The position numbers and the translations under genes are program-made. Shown here piece after piece: positions 5,346 to 5,434 of a DNA stretch of 5,434 nucleotides. The notes under the pieces were generated by a model. It ran no database searches, was not told where the DNA came from, and was given only the letters and a program-made list of their open reading frames with translations. The stretch comes from an uncultured Bacilli bacterium (lineage in GTDB: Bacteria > Bacillota_I > Bacilli_A > RFN20 > CAG-288), in NCBI GenBank assembly GCA_948525355.1, contig CAOSOP010000084.1:1-5434 (forward strand), written 5' to 3'. Within the stretch, counting starts at the first letter, position 1. Each line of letters opens with the position of its first letter.

Positions 5346-5434
5346 CACCCTAACTTCCTCCCACGCCCCCGAGGGAATCGCCCCTGGCAGCGGACGAAAT
5401 GGGGTGGGTGGAAGCGCGGGAGCGCCAATTAGAT
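5346..5434. other. Very GC-rich right edge, no recognised gene, possible structured RNA or foreign DNA
   Basis: Composition changes abruptly after the A/T tract: 44 of the 60 bases at 5361-5420 are G or C. No family-like reading frame is visible on either strand. Pairing is possible between CCCAC-g-CCC (5360-5368) and GGGGTGGG (5401-5408), and GCGC-GGGA-GCGC (5414-5425) is a small hairpin with a GNRA-type loop on the plus strand. In an AT-rich genome such an island often marks a structured RNA, but it does not match any RNA family I recognise, and a chimeric contig end is just as likely. No upstream gene or terminator is seen before the window ends. Confidence 0.45.

Noticed and set aside
1..5434. 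CRISPR array, insertion sequence, tRNA, rRNA or a new defence system
   Set aside because: No spaced repeats, transposase, terminal repeats, cloverleaf or effector-like genes were seen. All six genes fit known housekeeping or sporulation families or positions.

Overview
The window is AT-rich (apart from its two ends) and encodes six genes, all on the minus strand. Gene content points to a Bacillota of class Bacilli, probably an uncultured, compact-genome, spore-forming relative of Erysipelotrichales/RF39-type lineages. The grounds are an EzrA division protein, a rhodanese-less ThiI paired with its own cysteine desulfurase, a small-acid-soluble-protein-like gene, and a GerW/YtfJ-type sporulation gene. 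TGA is the natural stop of ezrA, so the standard bacterial code fits better than the mollicute code. The lineage call is an inference; no taxonomic marker is present.

Reading in the direction of transcription (right to left): ezrA (division-ring regulator, 5271-3544) has an extended -10 promoter and a strong ribosome binding site that select a GTG start. After 42 bp comes iscS/nifZ-type cysteine desulfurase (3501-2365), which overlaps thiI (2372-1191) by 8 nt. This pair is the sulfur-donor/sulfur-acceptor couple that makes 4-thiouridine in tRNA. Next, 53 bp further on, is a 63-residue Ser/Arg/Lys/Gln-rich protein (1137-946) with a perfect Shine-Dalgarno. Its position matches that of sspA beside thiI in Bacillus, and its sequence faintly resembles gamma-type SASPs. 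A clear rho-independent terminator overlaps its stop codon.

Beyond the terminator lies a two-gene sporulation unit: a membrane protein of the DUF2953/YtfI type (887-384) overlapping by 38 nt with a short GerW/YtfJ-family protein (421-56). Just upstream is a sequence that fits the forespore sigma-G consensus with an 18-bp spacer and would start the mRNA at or next to the ATG. Together with the absent Shine-Dalgarno this suggests a leaderless sporulation transcript.

Both ends differ in composition. Bases 1-55 are about 55% GC and about 5346-5434 are very GC-rich (roughly 73% over 5361-5420). Neither holds a recognisable gene. They may be unrelated DNA joined at contig ends, or on the right possibly a structured RNA. 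No mobile element, CRISPR array, tRNA or rRNA was found, and I see no new defence or other multi-gene system. The real interest lies in the divergent sporulation genes and their apparent regulation.
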